A stretch of 64,000 bases of DNA, from contig NZ_JBHSHC010000112.1 of the NCBI RefSeq assembly GCF_042652925.1, forward strand, positions 248,001 to 312,000, written 5' to 3'. The notes beneath the pieces are model-generated. The model had not been told where the DNA came from and ran no database searches. It was given only the letters and a program-made list of their open reading frames with translations. This stretch comes from Effusibacillus consociatus (lineage in GTDB: Bacteria; Bacillota; Bacilli; Tumebacillales; Effusibacillaceae). The translations under genes and the position numbers were made by a program. Positions 16,169-23,811 of the stretch are shown piece after piece (positions within the stretch are counted from its first letter, which is position 1; every line of letters begins with the position of its first letter).

Positions 16169-16328
16169 TTGTTACGAAGAAAACAATTTTTCCAATGAGC
16201 GCTGTGCCCGCTGCGGCAGACTCTTGGAAGATGCCCGGAAAGATCAAACGAGAGAATATTTCGAGGTTCAGCACTCTGATGCACCCAACATTGTGAAGAA
16301 AGGCTCTGCCCCGAGGAAAGTATGGTAG
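16149..16328 (+). CDS. Small zinc-ribbon protein (59 aa)
   Basis: A short gene nested between osmC and the RluA gene: ATG 16149 follows AGGGTGGGGG, and the TAG at 16326-16328 overlaps the next start by seven bases. The N-terminus has two CxxC knuckles, C5/C8 in RCNDC and C19/C22 in RCARCGR, giving a one-zinc ribbon; the rest is polar and basic (KKGSAPRKVW). Strong ribosome-binding site, double overlap with real genes, and a coherent motif support it as coding. Function unknown; an RNA-binding helper of the adjacent pseudouridine synthase is only a guess. Confidence 0.7.
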   Translation: MKIRCNDCYEENNFSNERCARCGRLLEDARKDQTREYFEVQHSDAPNIVKKGSAPRKVW

Positions 16329-17242
16329 GCAATTCTTTCGACGAGATCGTTTCCTTCCATGTTCCGTCCGAATATCACGGGAAAATGGTCAAGGAACTGA
16401 TCCGAAATCTGTTCGAAATCTCGAGGCCCTTGTTGCGAAAAATAGTGGGTGGGCAAGGTGTTCTGGTAAACGGTCGGCCAGTCTACATAACTTCCCGTTT
16501 GTGCGAGGGTGATTTTGTCCAATTGCTGGCCCTGCCCGAATCATCAGAGGACATACTGCCCGAAGATATTCCATTTGTGATCGTCCATGAAGATGAAGAC
16601 ATCTTGGTCGTGAATAAACAAGCAGGTCTTGTCGTTCACCCTACTTCGGGCCGTTACACGGGCACATTAGCCAATGGAATTGTCCACTATTGGCAGCAAA
16701 AAGGGGAGACTGCCCGGTTTCGCCCTGTCCATCGTCTCGACATGAATACAAGCGGCCTGCTGGTGGTCAGCAAAAACCACTATGCGCATCAAGGCCTGTG
16801 GAAGCAGCTGGCAAAGCGAGGATTTCGCCGGGAATATCTGGCGATTGTACACGGGAATCCGGAGGAAGATTCGTTTACCATTGATGCGCCGATTTTAAAA
16901 AGAGAAGACGACCCCAGAGAACGAATTGTAACTCCGGAAGGCCGGTCTGCCATTACTCATGTAACAGTGGAGAAAAGGTTTCGGGATGCCGCTCTCGTTC
17001 GCCTGCGCCTGGAAACGGGGAGGACTCATCAAATCCGGGTACATATGAAGTATGTCCGATTGCCCTTGTTTGGAGACGACCTGTACGGAATTGGAGTACC
17101 GGACGGTATGGAAAGACAAGCTTTACACGCGGAAATACTTGGTTTCAATCATCCCCGTTCCGGGCATTGGATGGAATGGAAAGTGGAATTGCCTGAAGAT
17201 ATGAGTACACTTCTGCAAAAGCTGCAAACCGGAACTGAATAA
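16322..17242 (+). CDS. RluA-family pseudouridine synthase
   Basis: 306 aa. Isomerises uridine to pseudouridine in rRNA or tRNA. An N-terminal S4-like RNA-binding segment (LLRKIVGGQGVLVNGRPV) precedes the catalytic domain: DILVVNKQAGLVVHP, HRLDMNTSGLLVVSK with catalytic D140, and ETGRTHQIRVHMKY near residue 230. This is the RluC/RluD/YjbO-type architecture; the exact RNA target cannot be told. ATG 16322 lies within the zinc-ribbon gene. Confidence 0.93.
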   Translation: MVGNSFDEIVSFHVPSEYHGKMVKELIRNLFEISRPLLRKIVGGQGVLVNGRPVYITSRLCEGDFVQLLALPESSEDILPEDIPFVIVHEDEDILVVNKQAGLVVHPTSGRYTGTLANGIVHYWQQKGETARFRPVHRLDMNTSGLLVVSKNHYAHQGLWKQLAKRGFRREYLAIVHGNPEEDSFTIDAPILKREDDPRERIVTPEGRSAITHVTVEKRFRDAALVRLRLETGRTHQIRVHMKYVRLPLFGDDLYGIGVPDGMERQALHAEILGFNHPRSGHWMEWKVELPEDMSTLLQKLQTGTE

Positions 17243-17255
17243 AGTGAAACTTGCA

Positions 17256-17285
17256 TTGACGCTGCAAAATTGTCTGGGGTAGAAT
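17256..17285 (+). promoter_or_regulatory. SigA-type promoter of the M42 operon
   Basis: TTGACG (17256-17261), an 18-nt spacer and TAGAAT (17280-17285). The predicted start near 17292 is immediately followed by a terminator-like hairpin. Confidence 0.6.
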
Positions 17286-17297
17286 ATCTGTAGCGCG

Positions 17298-17326
17298 AAA
17301 GGTGTTGCCGGGTGCGACACCTTTTT
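17298..17326 (+). terminator. Terminator-like hairpin just after the promoter
   Basis: AAAGGTGT (17298-17305) pairs with ACACCTTT (17317-17324) around an 11-base loop, then T5. It may end transcripts of the rluA operon, or act as an attenuator at the start of the M42 operon transcript. Confidence 0.65.
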
Positions 17327-17346
17327 CATTCCAAGGAGCGGGTTTG

Positions 17347-17673
17347 ATGCTGAATTTTTTAGTAGTGGTTGGCTGTATGTATTTGATGCACCGGTTGGGA
17401 ACCAGACAATTGATTCGATCACGAATCATCAAAAGCAGGATTCTGGATCGGGCTTCGTATTTCATGTTCTTGGCGTCCGGCTGTACGCTGGCCCTGTATG
17501 TAAGCTTCACCTTTTTGTTTCCCTTGATTGACGGATGGTCAGTGGTTGCGAAAAGCATATTCCCCACAGCTGCAGGAATCTGGTTGGGTGAATTTTTTTA
17601 TGCTCGGAATTTGTCCATTACGTTGCGCATGTTACAACAGCTCCGCAAGAAGGAGGGACGAGCGAATGAGTGA
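17347..17673 (+). CDS. Membrane protein of unknown function (108 aa)
   Basis: ATG 17347 follows AAGGAG by eight bases. Two to three hydrophobic segments (about residues 1-15, 38-58, 65-85) flank a basic stretch (GTRQLIRSRIIKSR). Its end overlaps the first M42 gene by eight bases, so the two should be co-translated. It could anchor or regulate the peptidases, but no family is recognised. Confidence 0.7.
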   Translation: MLNFLVVVGCMYLMHRLGTRQLIRSRIIKSRILDRASYFMFLASGCTLALYVSFTFLFPLIDGWSVVAKSIFPTAAGIWLGEFFYARNLSITLRMLQQLRKKEGRANE

Positions 17674-18742
17674 GTCAGTTGATTTCAAGAGGGTATTATT
17701 GGAACTGATGGAGACTCCAGGCGTCCCCGGTTATGAACAGAACATCGCACAAAAGGTTGAATCCTATTTTCGCAGATATACATCGGACGTGCGAATAGAC
17801 AAGATGGGAAATCTGATCGCGCACATTCAAGGTGCGGGTTCGGAACCGCGGCCGCGAATCATGATTGCCACCCATATGGATGAGATCGGACTGATTGTCA
17901 CAAAAATTGAAGCAGGCGGGTTTATCCGTTTCTCACAACTGGGCGGTTTTGATCCCAGAACCTTGATTGGACAAGAAGTCTTGGTGCACGGCAGGACACA
18001 ATGTCACGGAATTATTGGATCGAAACCTCCTCATCTGACCACCGCGGAAGAACGGGAAAAAGCGATCCCGATGCACGATTTGTTTATAGACATTGGAATG
18101 TCGGAAGAAAGGGTCCGTGAACAGGTTCAAATCGGCGATGTGATTACAATCGTCCGCACAAGCATGGAACTTCAGAACGATTTTGTTGCCGGCAAGTCAT
18201 TGGACAACCGAGCTTCAATTACCGCACTGCTGGAATGTTTGGAGGAAATGAAACACCTTCGGGTGGAGGTGGATGTCTATGCCGTGGCAACAGTCCAGGA
18301 AGAAGTCGGTGTTCGCGGAGCGATCACGAGTACATATGGAATCAATCCGGATATCGGAATTGCAATTGATGTGACCCATGCGAGCATGCCGGGGGTTCCG
18401 GCTGATTTCGGCATGAAGATGGATGGGGGAGTCGTGTTTCATAAAGGCCCGAACATTCATCGAAATCTGTTTGCCCGGCTCACGCAGGTGGCAAAAGATC
18501 AAAATATTCCGTATCAGGTTCGACTGATGCAAACCCCGACCCAGACCGACGGCAGAGCAATTCAGATTACCCGTGAGGGGATCGCAACGGGAGTTCTGGC
18601 GATTCCTTTAAGGTACATGCACACTTCGGTGGAAACACTTTGTTATCAGGATGTAAAACGTACCGGAAAGCTGCTGGCCCATTTTCTGAAATCGGTGGAT
18701 CGGCCGTTCGTGGAGGGATTGTCTTGTTACTTAAAAAGCTGA
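17666..18742 (+). CDS. M42-family metallopeptidase (paralogue 1, complete active site)
   Basis: 358-aa TET-type aminopeptidase/deblocking enzyme, cytosolic, normally a dodecameric dizinc or dicobalt enzyme that trims peptides. The expected residues are present: H70 (ATHMDE), D180 (KSLDNR), E212 and E213 (VQEEVG), D235 (AIDVTH) and H319 (YMHTSVE), matching the spacing in archaeal TET2. ATG 17666 follows AGGAGGG. It is the first of three tandem, overlapping paralogues. Confidence 0.93.
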   Translation: MSESVDFKRVLLELMETPGVPGYEQNIAQKVESYFRRYTSDVRIDKMGNLIAHIQGAGSEPRPRIMIATHMDEIGLIVTKIEAGGFIRFSQLGGFDPRTLIGQEVLVHGRTQCHGIIGSKPPHLTTAEEREKAIPMHDLFIDIGMSEERVREQVQIGDVITIVRTSMELQNDFVAGKSLDNRASITALLECLEEMKHLRVEVDVYAVATVQEEVGVRGAITSTYGINPDIGIAIDVTHASMPGVPADFGMKMDGGVVFHKGPNIHRNLFARLTQVAKDQNIPYQVRLMQTPTQTDGRAIQITREGIATGVLAIPLRYMHTSVETLCYQDVKRTGKLLAHFLKSVDRPFVEGLSCYLKS

Positions 18743-19752
18743 CAGAAGCGATGGGGCCGTCCGGTTATGAAGATGAGATTCGTCAGGTCATCTACGAGGA
18801 AGTGCGCGCTTATGCGGATCGTATCTTTACAGACAGCCTCGGGAATTTACTCGTTGAAAAAAACGGCTCCAAGCCAGGGCCAAAAGTGCTCTTATGCGCT
18901 CATATGGACGAAGTGAGTTTGATGGTTGTACATATTGAAGACAACGGATTGCTGAAATTCCGCCCGATCGGGGGAGTGGATCCGCGGGTTCTGGTGGCGA
19001 AACCGGTTCGTATTGGGGAGAATAAAATTTTCGGTGTGATTGGCTCAAAAGCTGTCCATCTGCAAACACAATCGGAACGCGAGAAACCGATCTCGATGGA
19101 TCAGATGTACATCGACATTGGGGCGAAGAACAGGGAAGGGGCTGAAAAAGCTGTAAAACCGGGAGACTGTGCGGTGTTTGCGACCGAATACCAGGAGATT
19201 GGCGACCGGCGTGCGAAATCGAAATCTTTCGACGATCGGGTTGGCTGTGCGGTATTGATTGAAACTTTGAAAAAGACATTTGAGATCCCGGTGGTTTTTG
19301 CGTTCACTGTGCAGGAAGAAATCGGACTTCGTGGAGCGGGACCGGTAGCCTTCCGGGTGAATCCCGATCTGGCACTGATTCTGGAAGGCACCATTTGTTT
19401 CGATGTCGTTGGGGCCCCGGGACACGGAATGGGAACTGTCATGGGGAAGGGACCGGCTTTGTCGGTGATCGATTCCTCCACGATTGCCAACCGGGATTTT
19501 CTCGACCATATGATTCAGGTTGCTGAATCCTCGTCTATTCCGTATCAGCTGAGACGGGTTAGTGGGGGAGGCAATGACGCGGGACGGATCCACAATGCTC
19601 GCGGCGGTATCCTGACCGGTGCGGTTTCGGTACCAACAAGATATATCCATGCCCCCTCCCAGATGATCAGCCTGGATGATTATGAAAACACTGTTCGTCT
19701 GGTGGAAGCGTTTCTGCGGAGTGTGGAAAGAGGAGGCTTGTGTTCGCAATGA
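18724..19752 (+). CDS. M42-family metallopeptidase (paralogue 2, complete active site)
   Basis: 342 aa. Start taken at TTG 18724, after GGAGGG, overlapping paralogue 1 by 19 bases; no ATG is available near the conserved N-terminus (LTEAMGPSGYEDEIR). Metal and catalytic residues: H60 (CAHMDE), D170 (KSFDDR), E198/E199 (VQEEIG), E221 (ILEGT, Glu in place of Asp, as in many members) and H309 (YIHAPSQ). Closest in form to B. subtilis YsdC-like enzymes. Probably active. Confidence 0.92.
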   Translation: MLLKKLTEAMGPSGYEDEIRQVIYEEVRAYADRIFTDSLGNLLVEKNGSKPGPKVLLCAHMDEVSLMVVHIEDNGLLKFRPIGGVDPRVLVAKPVRIGENKIFGVIGSKAVHLQTQSEREKPISMDQMYIDIGAKNREGAEKAVKPGDCAVFATEYQEIGDRRAKSKSFDDRVGCAVLIETLKKTFEIPVVFAFTVQEEIGLRGAGPVAFRVNPDLALILEGTICFDVVGAPGHGMGTVMGKGPALSVIDSSTIANRDFLDHMIQVAESSSIPYQLRRVSGGGNDAGRIHNARGGILTGAVSVPTRYIHAPSQMISLDDYENTVRLVEAFLRSVERGGLCSQ

Positions 19753-20744
19753 AAGAATTACTCATCAAATTGGCCGGAGTATCCGGACCGTCGGGTGCAG
19801 AAAAACATATTCGGGAAATCTTATCGGAACTTCTGCAGCCGCATGTCGATAAGCTGACCGTTGACGTAATAGGCAATCTTATCGCATATAAAAAAGGCAC
19901 TTCGGACACTCCAAAAACAATCCTGTTGGAAGCGAACATGGACGAGCCGGGCGTCATGGCGATCCATATTGAAGAAAAAGGGTTTGTGCGGATCGTCCCT
20001 GTTGGCGGAGTCAAACCGGTTCACCTGATTGGGGAACGCATCCGTTTTACGAATCGAACCTGGGGAGTAGTCGGTGTGGAGGGCGATAAGCCCTTAAAGG
20101 ACATCACCTTCGCCGACCTGTTTGTAGATATCGGAGCGGATTCGCAGGAGGCGGCTGAAAAACTGCTGGCAATTGGAACGGCTGGCGTGATCGACAAAGG
20201 TGCTTTTGAGCTCGGAGAAACCAAAATTGCCGGTAAATCCCTTGGGAATCGGGCGGCGTGTGCCGTACTGATTGACGCAATCTCAAAGATGGGAACGCTG
20301 CAGCATGATGTGGTTGTTGTGTTTGCAGTGCAAAAAGAGGTCGGTTCACGCGGAATTAAAACTGCGGCATTCAAGACGGAAGCCGATATCGCAATTGTTG
20401 TCGGTGCGGCTCGGGCAGGAGATACGCCAAAGGCGGAGCGAAGCGAGCTGCGTCTTGGAAAAGGTCCTGCTATTAAAGTGATGGACCGGGAGATTGTAGT
20501 TCCACCACAAATCAAGCAATTATTTGTGGATACGGCGGAGCGCTGCAAGATTGACTACCAATTGGAAGTCTCGCCGGATACGACTTCAGATGCGGGACAG
20601 ATCCTGTTGACTCGTGACGGCATCCCGACAGGTGCCGTGTCTATTCCGGTGAGATATGTGCAGACTCCTTCACAGATCGTCGATGTGCGGGATATGGAGC
20701 GAGCGTCTCTCCTCGTTCTTGAAATCATGCGCACTTACCGATAA
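19749..20744 (+). CDS. M42-family paralogue 3, predicted inactive (pseudoenzyme)
   Basis: 331 aa; ATG 19749 overlaps the stop of paralogue 2 (ATGA). The fold-defining segments align along the full length with paralogue 2 (GVSGPSGAEKHIR, SKSL-type loop, YVQTPSQIVDV) and there is no frameshift. Nearly every metal or catalytic position is replaced: H to N63 (EANMDE), D to G166 (KSLGNR), the first Glu of the pair to K196 (VQKEVG, E197 kept), Asp/Glu to G219 (IVVGAA) and H to Q305. The intact frame and conserved surface suggest a selected structural or regulatory subunit, possibly of a mixed TET oligomer. The terminator follows at 20752. Confidence 0.88.
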   Translation: MKELLIKLAGVSGPSGAEKHIREILSELLQPHVDKLTVDVIGNLIAYKKGTSDTPKTILLEANMDEPGVMAIHIEEKGFVRIVPVGGVKPVHLIGERIRFTNRTWGVVGVEGDKPLKDITFADLFVDIGADSQEAAEKLLAIGTAGVIDKGAFELGETKIAGKSLGNRAACAVLIDAISKMGTLQHDVVVVFAVQKEVGSRGIKTAAFKTEADIAIVVGAARAGDTPKAERSELRLGKGPAIKVMDREIVVPPQIKQLFVDTAERCKIDYQLEVSPDTTSDAGQILLTRDGIPTGAVSIPVRYVQTPSQIVDVRDMERASLLVLEIMRTYR

Positions 20745-20751
20745 TCAATGG

Positions 20752-20787
20752 ACGCCCAAATGAAAAATAGCCGATTTGGGCGTTTTT
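20752..20787 (+). terminator. Terminator after the M42 operon
   Basis: ACGCCCAAAT pairs with ATTTGGGCGT around a loop of about 12 bases, followed by T5. Confidence 0.8.
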
Positions 20788-20788
20788 A

Positions 20789-20817
20789 TTGTTTTGTTCC
20801 GCTATCTGCTTTATAAT
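20789..20817 (+). promoter_or_regulatory. SigA-type promoter of aroC-aroB-aroH
   Basis: TTGTTT (20789-20794), a 17-nt spacer and a perfect TATAAT (20812-20817), 85 nt before aroC. Confidence 0.55.
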
Positions 20818-20901
20818 GTTTAAAATATATAACACTGTACAGCGTGAAAGTAAATACACAAACTGCGTTGTGACGGATAGGGATAAGGAGAGGAAACAGA
20901 G

Positions 20902-22062
20902 ATGCTGCGTTACCTTACTGCAGGCGAATCACACGGCCCCCAACTGACAGCCATTATCGAAGGTCTGCCGGCAAACATGCCGGTATCGGTCGAAAAGATA
21001 AATCACCAGCTGTGGAGAAGACAACAAGGGTTTGGCCGCGGCGGTCGTATGCGCATTGAAACGGATCAGGTGCAAATTGGGAGCGGCGTACGATTCGGGA
21101 AAACATTAGGAACTCCTGTTACCCTGGTTGTGGACAACCGCGACTGGAAAAATTGGCAGCAGCGAATGGCGATCGAAGGTGAACCACCGGCTGACTTGGA
21201 GGTCGTGACGAAGCCTCGCCCCGGTCATGCGGATTTGGCCGGATCCCTGAAATACAATCAGCAGGATATTCGAAATGTTCTGGAACGTGCAAGCGCGCGC
21301 AACACGGCTACCCTTGTGGCCATCGGTTCAGTCGCACGCCAGCTTCTGGAAGAGTTCAACATCCATGTTTACAGCCACATTGTAGAACTGGGTCCAATCA
21401 AAGTGGGTCCTGTTGAGGGGGCCATTGAGGAGATCGCGGCACGGGCGGAGCAGTCGCAGGTTCGCGTTGCCAACCCCGAGAAGGAAGAAGAAATCATCGA
21501 GTTGATCAAAAAAGTTCGGAAAGAAGGCAATTCCCTCGGCGGGATCTTTGAAGTGGTTGTTACCGGAGTCCCATACGGTTTAGGTTCTTACTCGATGCCT
21601 GACCGGAAATTGGACAGCCGTCTGGCAGGAGCCCTCATGGGAATTCAAGCGATCAAAGGCGTGGAAATCGGACTCGGCTTTGATGCCGCAAGAAGGCCAG
21701 GGTCGGAAGTGCACGATGAAATTTTTTACTCGCAAGAACAGGGATACTATCGTGAAACAAATGGAGCGGGCGGAATTGAAGGCGGGATCTCAAATGGACA
21801 GCCGATCGTGGTTCGGGCTGCCATGAAGCCGATTCCAACCCTCTACAAACCATTACGAAGCGTCGATATGGAAACCAAAGAAGCGTATGAAGCGAGTATC
21901 GAGCGTTCGGACGTATGTGCTGCTCCGGCAGCGGCGGTTGTTGGAGAAGCGATTGTGGCCTGGGTAATCGCATTGTCGTTCCTTGAAAAGTTTGGTTGGG
22001 ATTCATTGGAGGAAATCCGTGCGAACTACAACAACTTCATGAAGATGGTGTCTGAGCGATGA
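20902..22062 (+). CDS. aroC: Chorismate synthase
   Basis: 386 aa; converts EPSP to chorismate with reduced FMN, the last step of the shikimate pathway (called aroF in B. subtilis). Motifs: GESHGPQL near the N-terminus, RPGHADLAGSLKY, RASARNTA, and SNGQPIVVRAAMKPIPT. ATG 20902 follows AAGGAGAGG. Overlaps aroB by four bases. Its product feeds both the trp/tyr branch and mqnA of this window. Confidence 0.98.
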   Translation: MLRYLTAGESHGPQLTAIIEGLPANMPVSVEKINHQLWRRQQGFGRGGRMRIETDQVQIGSGVRFGKTLGTPVTLVVDNRDWKNWQQRMAIEGEPPADLEVVTKPRPGHADLAGSLKYNQQDIRNVLERASARNTATLVAIGSVARQLLEEFNIHVYSHIVELGPIKVGPVEGAIEEIAARAEQSQVRVANPEKEEEIIELIKKVRKEGNSLGGIFEVVVTGVPYGLGSYSMPDRKLDSRLAGALMGIQAIKGVEIGLGFDAARRPGSEVHDEIFYSQEQGYYRETNGAGGIEGGISNGQPIVVRAAMKPIPTLYKPLRSVDMETKEAYEASIERSDVCAAPAAAVVGEAIVAWVIALSFLEKFGWDSLEEIRANYNNFMKMVSER

Positions 22063-23174
22063 AGATCGAAGAGAGAAGGGTTCATGTTGAACTTGGCGAT
22101 CGCAGTTACGACATTGTGATCGGTCTTGAACTTCTCGATCGTCTTGGGGATCTGGCGAAAGAAGTCGGCATTCCGACAACATCTTCCTGTCTTGTTGTGA
22201 CTGATGCAAATGTCGCCGGCGCGGGTCACTTGGAGAAAGCGCTGGCCTCTCTGCAGAAAGCAGGCTACAAAGCTTCTGAAGCGGTGATCCCTCCGGGGGA
22301 AGAGTCAAAAAGTTTGTCTCAAGCGTCCGTACTCTACGATAAAGCATTTGAGGCCGGGTTGGATCGCCGATCGGCAATATTTGCCATCGGGGGAGGAGTA
22401 GTCGGTGACCTGGCCGGTTTTATCGCTGCTACTTATATGCGGGGGATTGCATTTGTGCAGGTGCCAACGACCGTTCTTGCACATGACAGTTCCGTTGGTG
22501 GAAAGGTGGCAGTGAACCACCCGAAAGGGAAGAACGTAATCGGAGCTTTCCACCAACCGAAATTGGTAGTTTACGATATTTCCACCCTTGGCACGTTGCC
22601 CGCCCGTGAGATTCGTTCCGGTGTCGCGGAAGTTATCAAGCACGGTTTGATTTGGGATGCCGATTTCTTCACCTGGATGGAAGCGTCCATTGAAAAGGTT
22701 TGTTCACTGGATCCTGAGATTCTTGCCGACCTGCTCGCGCGTTCCTGTTCAGTAAAGGCGGCCGTTGTTGAAAAGGACGAAAAGGAAGACAATTTACGGG
22801 CGATTCTAAACTTTGGACATACTCTGGGCCATGCAATAGAGTCATTGTCCAGTTACGGTACCTATACTCACGGCGAAGCGATTGCTATAGGAATGGTCTT
22901 TGCCGCCGAACTTTCTCTACAGTACGGGCGGATTGACCGTGATACAGTCGAACGAATCCGCAACCTGTTCATCCGGACCGGACTTCCGACAGAGATTCCG
23001 TCCGATTTGGATCCTGTTGAACTGTTGAATTTAATGCGACAAGACAAGAAAGCGACCGGCGGCAAGCTCACATTCGTGTTAATGTCTGCCATCGGACACG
23101 TTGATGTTGTGAAAGATGCGGACGAAGCGACCGTTCTTGAACTGCTTCGTCGTTTGGGGAGGAACGAACAATGA
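22059..23174 (+). CDS. aroB: 3-Dehydroquinate synthase
   Basis: 371 aa, NAD- and zinc/cobalt-dependent cyclisation of DAHP. Motifs: PPGEESKSL, IGGGVVGDLAGFIAATYMRG for NAD, VPTTVLAHDSSVGGK, NFGHTLGHAIES and YTHGEAIAIGM with metal-binding histidines. Overlaps aroC and aroH by four bases at each end, giving a tightly coupled aroC-aroB-aroH unit as in B. subtilis. Confidence 0.98.
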   Translation: MKIEERRVHVELGDRSYDIVIGLELLDRLGDLAKEVGIPTTSSCLVVTDANVAGAGHLEKALASLQKAGYKASEAVIPPGEESKSLSQASVLYDKAFEAGLDRRSAIFAIGGGVVGDLAGFIAATYMRGIAFVQVPTTVLAHDSSVGGKVAVNHPKGKNVIGAFHQPKLVVYDISTLGTLPAREIRSGVAEVIKHGLIWDADFFTWMEASIEKVCSLDPEILADLLARSCSVKAAVVEKDEKEDNLRAILNFGHTLGHAIESLSSYGTYTHGEAIAIGMVFAAELSLQYGRIDRDTVERIRNLFIRTGLPTEIPSDLDPVELLNLMRQDKKATGGKLTFVLMSAIGHVDVVKDADEATVLELLRRLGRNEQ

Positions 23175-23539
23175 TCCGTGGAATCCGGGGAGCCACTACA
23201 GTTGAAGAGAATACGGAAGCGGCAATTTTTCAAGCCACAAGAGAACTCTTAAACGAAATCATTTCTGTCAACCAGTTCCAGGCCGAGGATATTGCCTCCG
23301 TTATTGCAACGGTGACAGAAGATTTGGACGCCGCTTTCCCGGCAATGGCGATTCGATCCATTCCAGGCTGGGAATTGGTGCCCATGATGTGCGCCAGAGA
23401 GATTCCGGTTCCCGGCAGTGTCACAAAATGTATCCGGGTGATGCTTCATGTCAATACAAACACCCCACAAAAAGATATCAAACACGTATATCTAGGTCGT
23501 GCGGCGAGTCTGCGTCCTGATCTGACCCATAATAAGTAA
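23171..23539 (+). CDS. aroH: Chorismate mutase, AroH type
   Basis: 122-aa monofunctional trimeric chorismate mutase that makes prephenate. RGIRGATTVEENT (active-site Arg), a central DLDAAFPA and the C-terminal VYLGRAASLRPDL (Arg and Tyr of the site) match the B. subtilis enzyme. Ends 4 nt before the -35 box of the trp promoter. Confidence 0.97.
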   Translation: MIRGIRGATTVEENTEAAIFQATRELLNEIISVNQFQAEDIASVIATVTEDLDAAFPAMAIRSIPGWELVPMMCAREIPVPGSVTKCIRVMLHVNTNTPQKDIKHVYLGRAASLRPDLTHNK

Positions 23540-23542
23540 TTC

Positions 23543-23571
23543 TTGACGATCCTGCCTCCTCCATGTACACT
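23543..23571 (+). promoter_or_regulatory. trp operon promoter
   Basis: TTGACG (23543-23548), 17-nt spacer, TACACT (23566-23571), starting four bases after the aroH stop. The transcript would begin near 23578 with a leader of about 235 nt. Transcription from the aroC promoter also enters this leader, as in the B. subtilis supraoperon. Confidence 0.75.
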
Positions 23572-23598
23572 ATTCCTAAGGTTTTACAGTGTATATGC

Positions 23599-23695
23599 GA
23601 GTAGCAGCAGAGCAGCAATTAGACGAGTGAGTGTATTTTGAGATTAGCTTGAGATGAGCAGAGCCGAGACTGGAGAGCAGAGGGGAGCAACGGAG
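23599..23695 (+). promoter_or_regulatory. TRAP-binding site in the trp leader
   Basis: A string of GAG/UAG triplets. The core runs from 23640 to 23695 with triplets at 23640, 23645 (TAG), 23651, 23656, 23661, 23666, 23673, 23680, 23685 and 23693, mostly 5-8 bases apart. More lie upstream at 23599, 23602 (TAG), 23610, 23620 (TAG), 23625 and 23629. This is the pattern bound by the 11 subunits of TRAP, whose gene mtrB is in this window. Confidence 0.93.
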
Positions 23696-23711
23696 GGGGA
23701 TTTAGGATCAC

Positions 23712-23766
23712 CTGACCGTGTCTATTATCGTCTCTTATTTAGGTCAGAGCTTAGCTCTGGCCTTTT
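23712..23766 (+). terminator. trp attenuator (terminator and competing antiterminator)
   Basis: Terminator: GGTCAGAGC (23742-23750) pairs with GCTCTGGCC (23754-23762, one G-U pair), loop TTA, then T4. CTGACC (23712-23717) can pair with GGTCAG (23742-23747), giving a mutually exclusive, though short, antiterminator. TRAP bound upstream would free the terminator when tryptophan is plentiful. Confidence 0.85.
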
Positions 23767-23811
23767 CGTTTAATTAAAGTGGAGCACAGTTTGAGAGAGG
23801 AGAGCGGAGGC

